From: Chloroflexota bacterium
GTDB lineage: Bacteria; Chloroflexota; Dehalococcoidia; GIF9; UBA5629
Length of the DNA stretch: 7,549 bases
Assembly: GCA_026389675.1 (NCBI GenBank)
Contig: JAPLHJ010000225.1
Location: 1 to 7,549 of the forward strand
Direction of reading: 5' to 3'
The position numbers and the translations under genes are program-made. The notes beneath the pieces are model-generated. The model did not search any database. It saw only the letters and a program-made list of their open reading frames with translations, and was not told the DNA's origin. Positions within the stretch are counted from its first letter, which is position 1, and the number at the start of each line of letters is the position of its first letter. Below are positions 5,522 to 7,549 of this stretch, piece by piece.

Positions 5522-6538
5522 TCAGCGCCAGTCGGCTAACCCGGAGTCCGTGCACTCGCTGCGCGTCACACGCACCTGGCCGCTGCCGTCGGCATTCATA
5601 ATGTAAATCTCGCCGTTGTCGTTGGAGCAATCCCGTTTCGAATAGAAAACCAGCTTACTGCCGTCCGGTGACCAGGCGGGATACTTATTGTCAATTGTGC
5701 CTGTAGTAAGACGCTTGCGCTCTGTACCATCGGGGTACATCGTATATATCTCGAAATTGCCGTTTTCGTTGGACTGGAAGGCGATTTTGTTGCCGTCGGG
5801 CGACCAGGATGGGAAGGTGTCAACCTGCAGATTGCTGGTAATCCTCACCTGGTTGCTGCCGTCGGAACGCATGGTGTAAATCTCGGGGCTGCCGTCGCGG
5901 TCACTCTGGAAAGTTATCCTGTTGCCGTCCGGTGACCAGCAGGGGGCGGCGTCATTGAATGTGTTGCTGGTAATCCGTACCTGGTTGGCGCCGTCCGCAT
6001 CCATCGTATAAATCTGCTCGTTCCCATCGCGGTCGGAGGTGAAGGCGATTTTCCGGCTGTCCGGAGCCCAGGCCGGCATCTCGTTATTGCCAGTGTCTTT
6101 GGTCAGCCTGGTAGGATTGCTGCCGTCGGCGTTCATCAAGTAGATTTCATAATTGCCATCGCGGTCTGTATAGAAGACGATCTTGGTTCCGTCAGGCGAC
6201 CATTTGGGGAAGCGGTCGCCGCCCGTTTTACTCTTGGTCAACCGAATCCAATTGGTACCGTCTATGTTAGCAGTATATATCTGCGGCCCGCCAGGGTCGT
6301 TTGTCCCGGAAACAAACACCAGTTTCCCCAGGTTAACGGCGGTTTTCCCTGCCTGCGGCACCGCAGCAGGGGTCCCATTTTCGGCAGCAGGCGCGGGCAG
6401 GAGCGGAGACTGCTTGGGTATATCCGGCGGCGCAGCCGGTGGCGAGACCTGCGGTTGGACCGCGCATGAAAGGCTTATCGCTGCAATGACCGCAAATAAG
6501 AAAATAGATATAAATACCGGCCTGATTATTTTCATCAT
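5522..6538 (-). CDS. Exported six-bladed TolB/PD40-type beta-propeller protein within the hyp operon
   Basis: This 338-residue protein starts with a signal peptide: MMKIIR followed by a hydrophobic stretch to about residue 24, then Cys25. The Cys25 context SLSC is an imperfect lipobox (Ser at -3), so lipidation is likely but not certain. Residues 29-64 are a Pro/Ala-rich linker. Residues 72-338 are PD40 (WD40-like) repeats: Trp113, 157, 201, 245 and 289, each in P-x-W-[SA]-P-D, are spaced exactly 44 residues, and Trp337 ends the last unit. Repeats contain SDRDGNxEIYxMNADGSN-type strands. The first strand group (GKLVFVSG) probably closes the ring with the final ADWR. The last blade has a four-residue insertion with Cys304, and Cys329 follows, a possible disulfide. 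TolB's N-terminal domain is absent and no pal or tol gene is nearby, so it is not TolB. Its ATG overlaps the hypC stop (ATGA), so it is co-translated with a hydrogenase factor. Function is unknown; cell-envelope binding or scaffolding is typical of such propellers. Confidence 0.92.
   Translation of the reverse strand: MMKIIRPVFISIFLFAVIAAISLSCAVQPQVSPPAAPPDIPKQSPLLPAPAAENGTPAAVPQAGKTAVNLGKLVFVSGTNDPGGPQIYTANIDGTNWIRLTKSKTGGDRFPKWSPDGTKIVFYTDRDGNYEIYLMNADGSNPTRLTKDTGNNEMPAWAPDSRKIAFTSDRDGNEQIYTMDADGANQVRITSNTFNDAAPCWSPDGNRITFQSDRDGSPEIYTMRSDGSNQVRITSNLQVDTFPSWSPDGNKIAFQSNENGNFEIYTMYPDGTERKRLTTGTIDNKYPAWSPDGSKLVFYSKRDCSNDNGEIYIMNADGSGQVRVTRSECTDSGLADWR
5525..6325 (-). repeat. Six tandem propeller-blade coding repeats, 132-bp period
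   Basis: The blade-coding units repeat every 132 bases without indels over four intervals, judged from the Trp codons of the P-x-W-S-P-D motif. On the plus strand the matching word is near GTCCGGTGACCAG, around 5663, 5795, 5927, 6059 and 6191. The last unit is 144 bases because of a four-codon insertion. The similarity at DNA level suggests growth by tandem duplication, and the region is a likely spot for unit-number variation. Confidence 0.7.
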
Positions 6539-6762
6539 TCCCCTTCGCCAGCTTCAACCATGCGTTCAAGGAGGTCGAGCGTCTCCTGCGCTTCCTCCTC
6601 GTTTAGCACGTTGATGGCGTATCCTGTATGTAGCAGGACGTAATTGCCGACCTCGGCTTCCGGTGTGAGCGCGATGCTTACCCTGCGGCTCACCCCGCCG
6701 ATATCTACATCGGCCTGGTCGCCTTCGATCGACGTTATCTTCACCGGAACAGCAAGGCACAT
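6535..6762 (-). CDS. hypC: Hydrogenase maturation chaperone HypC/HybG family
   Basis: This 75-residue chaperone binds HypD to carry the Fe(CN)2CO group and then delivers it to the large-subunit precursor. The chain begins MCLAVPVKI, with the essential Cys2 that becomes N-terminal after Met removal. It continues with the OB-fold-like VDIGGVSRRVSIAL and the conserved VGNYVLLHTGYAINVLNEEEA, in which His45 corresponds to the conserved HypC histidine. The C-terminal helix (ETLDLLERMVEAGEGE) is normal. I chose the ATG at 6762 because Cys must be residue 2; an upstream in-frame TTG at 6768 would add two residues and bury it. There is no Shine-Dalgarno, and a -10-like TATACT ends eight bases upstream, consistent with a leaderless mRNA. 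Its stop overlaps the propeller gene start by four bases. In most genomes hypD follows hypC directly; here the propeller gene intervenes. Confidence 0.95.
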   Translation of the reverse strand: MCLAVPVKITSIEGDQADVDIGGVSRRVSIALTPEAEVGNYVLLHTGYAINVLNEEEAQETLDLLERMVEAGEGE

Positions 6763-6770
6763 GTGCAAGA

Positions 6771-6799
6771 AGTATAGCTAAAAACGGGTACCTGAACAA
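6771..6799 (-). promoter_or_regulatory. Candidate promoter of the hypC-propeller-hypDE operon
   Basis: On the minus strand TATACT (6771-6776, 5 of 6 to the -10) is preceded 17 bases upstream by TTGTTC (6794-6799, 3 of 6). Start of transcription would fall near 6764, within a few bases of the hypC ATG at 6762. This fits the absence of a ribosome site and suggests a leaderless message. Confidence 0.4.
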
Positions 6800-6866
6800 G
6801 CGGAAGCCACATCAGGATAATTAGGTGCCCGCCTGGCAGGTATGTGTTTAGCGGCCTGAATCCGGC

Positions 6867-6895
6867 TTGCCATCCGTGCGGAAAAAAAGGATAAT
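6867..6895 (+). promoter_or_regulatory. Sigma-70-like promoter of the CoA-transferase gene
   Basis: TTGCCA (6867-6872) and GATAAT (6890-6895) each match consensus at 5 of 6 positions and are exactly 17 bases apart, the best promoter in the window. Start would be near 6902, with a leader of about 30 bases. It is divergent from the hypC promoter, with the two -35 elements about 70 bases apart. Confidence 0.6.
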
Positions 6896-6921
6896 GTCCG
6901 GTTGGTTAATCAGTCAATAAC

Positions 6922-6929
6922 AAGGAGGT
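6922..6929 (+). promoter_or_regulatory. Strong Shine-Dalgarno of the CoA-transferase gene
   Basis: AAGGAGGT is a near-complete match to the 16S rRNA 3' tail, with its GGAGG core four bases before the ATG at 6933. It contrasts with hypC and hypD, which have none. Confidence 0.75.
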
Positions 6930-6932
6930 AAC

Positions 6933-7549
6933 ATGCCCGGAGCACTATCCGGAGTCCGCGTGGCGGACTTCAGCCGAATGTACGCAGGTCCATTTTGTTC
7001 CATGCTTCTGAGGGAACTGGGTGCGGAGGTAATCAAGGTGGAGTTCAGGGAGAGTGGGGATGCCTGCCGGACGATCCCTCCCATCACCGAGGGTGGGGAG
7101 GGTTATACTTTTACTATACTCAACCGCGGCAAAAAGAGCGTGACCCTGGAGCTTAAAAGGGCGGAGGGCATTGAGATTGCGCGCGACCTGATTTCCAGGT
7201 CGGATGTGCTGCTGGAGAATTTCTCAGCAGGCGTGATGGACAGGCTGGGATTGGGGTATGACGAAGTGAAAAAAAACAACCCGAAGCTTATCTACGCGTC
7301 GCTTTCCGGCTTCGGCCAGACGGGGCCGAACGCAGGCCGGATGGCCTTTGATTCGATAGCCCAGGCTATGGGAGGGTTAATGAGCGTGACCGGGTTCCCA
7401 GATAACCCTCCCACCAAGTGCGGGCCGGCCATCGCCGATTTAGGCGGCGGCGCTTTCACGGTGATATCGATCCTGGCTGCGCTCCAACACCGCAACGCCA
7501 GTGGTGAGGGGCAGCGGGTGGATGTCTCCCTTCAGGACTGCATCTGGCT
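6933..7549 (+). CDS. CaiB/BaiF class III CoA-transferase, C-terminus beyond window
   Basis: The first 205 residues of a family usually about 400 long are present; the reading frame is open to the window edge. Enzymes of this family move CoA between carboxylic acids through an aspartyl-CoA thioester. The N-terminus has the signature LSGVRVADFSRMYAGPFCSMLLRELGAEVIKVE (5-37), then FTILNRGKKSVTLELK (60-75), DVLLENFSAGVMDRLGLGY (91-109) and YASLSGFGQTGP (121-132). The catalytic Asp is Asp169 in GPAIADLGGG, the same number as in formyl-CoA:oxalate transferase. QHRNASGEGQRVDVSL (185-200) is also typical. The fold is a cytoplasmic interlocked dimer. Substrate is not predictable: carnitine, oxalate, bile acid, benzylsuccinate and racemase members share these motifs. 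The 3' half and any downstream partner genes (acyl-CoA dehydrogenase, for example) are outside the window. It has its own good promoter and ribosome site and shows no link to the hydrogenase genes. Confidence 0.95.
   Translation, partial: MPGALSGVRVADFSRMYAGPFCSMLLRELGAEVIKVEFRESGDACRTIPPITEGGEGYTFTILNRGKKSVTLELKRAEGIEIARDLISRSDVLLENFSAGVMDRLGLGYDEVKKNNPKLIYASLSGFGQTGPNAGRMAFDSIAQAMGGLMSVTGFPDNPPTKCGPAIADLGGGAFTVISILAALQHRNASGEGQRVDVSLQDCIW

Noticed and set aside
5522..6538. Calling the propeller gene tolB
   Set aside because: Only the PD40 propeller is shared. The N-terminal domain of TolB is replaced by a Pro-rich linker, and no tolA, tolQ, tolR or pal gene is near.
6800..6866. Short inverted words such as TGCC/GGCA between hypC and the CoA-transferase gene
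   Set aside because: Stems of four bases or so are expected by chance in this GC-rich stretch and form no convincing operator or riboswitch.
1..7549. CRISPR array, insertion sequence, tRNA or rRNA
   Set aside because: I saw no spaced short repeats, no transposase or terminal inverted repeats, and no structural RNA signature on either strand.

Overview
The window looks like a chromosomal segment of an anaerobic bacterium. By eye it is moderately GC-rich, with dense genes, several four- to eight-base couplings, and normal bacterial promoters and Shine-Dalgarno sites for some genes. A PAS sensor, a solitary Liv-type binding lipoprotein, [NiFe]-hydrogenase maturation genes and a class III CoA-transferase together would suit a metabolically versatile anaerobe, for example a Dehalococcoidia-like Chloroflexota or a syntrophic or sulfate-reducing lineage. 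That placement is an impression; no rRNA or marker gene in the window settles it.

Left part (1-2561): two divergent genes share a regulatory region of about 200 bases. On the minus strand, running off the left edge, is a cytoplasmic protein with three successive PAS domains whose output domain lies outside the window. On the plus strand is a lipoprotein of the branched-chain amino acid (LivK/type 1 periplasmic-binding) family, with no permease or ATPase gene beside it. The pair could be a sensing unit, but that is inference.

Middle (2562-6762), all on the minus strand and read right to left: hypC, a six-bladed beta-propeller exported protein, hypD, hypE, a hydrogenase maturation protease, then a small HNH-type protein. 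HypC, HypD and HypE act in building the Fe(CN)2CO part of the [NiFe] active site, and the protease trims the large subunit after nickel insertion. hypA, hypB, hypF and the hydrogenase structural genes are not here and must be elsewhere if the pathway is complete. The propeller gene is coupled to hypC by an ATGA overlap and splits hypC from hypD, which is the most unusual arrangement in the window. HypE also appears to lack about 25 residues in its C-terminal domain while keeping the essential C-terminal PRIC.

Right part (6763-7549): a divergent intergenic region with a good sigma-70-like promoter, then the first 205 codons of a CaiB/BaiF-type CoA-transferase on the plus strand, cut by the window edge.

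There is no gene-free stretch longer than 300 bases, and I saw no tRNA, rRNA, insertion sequence or CRISPR array.
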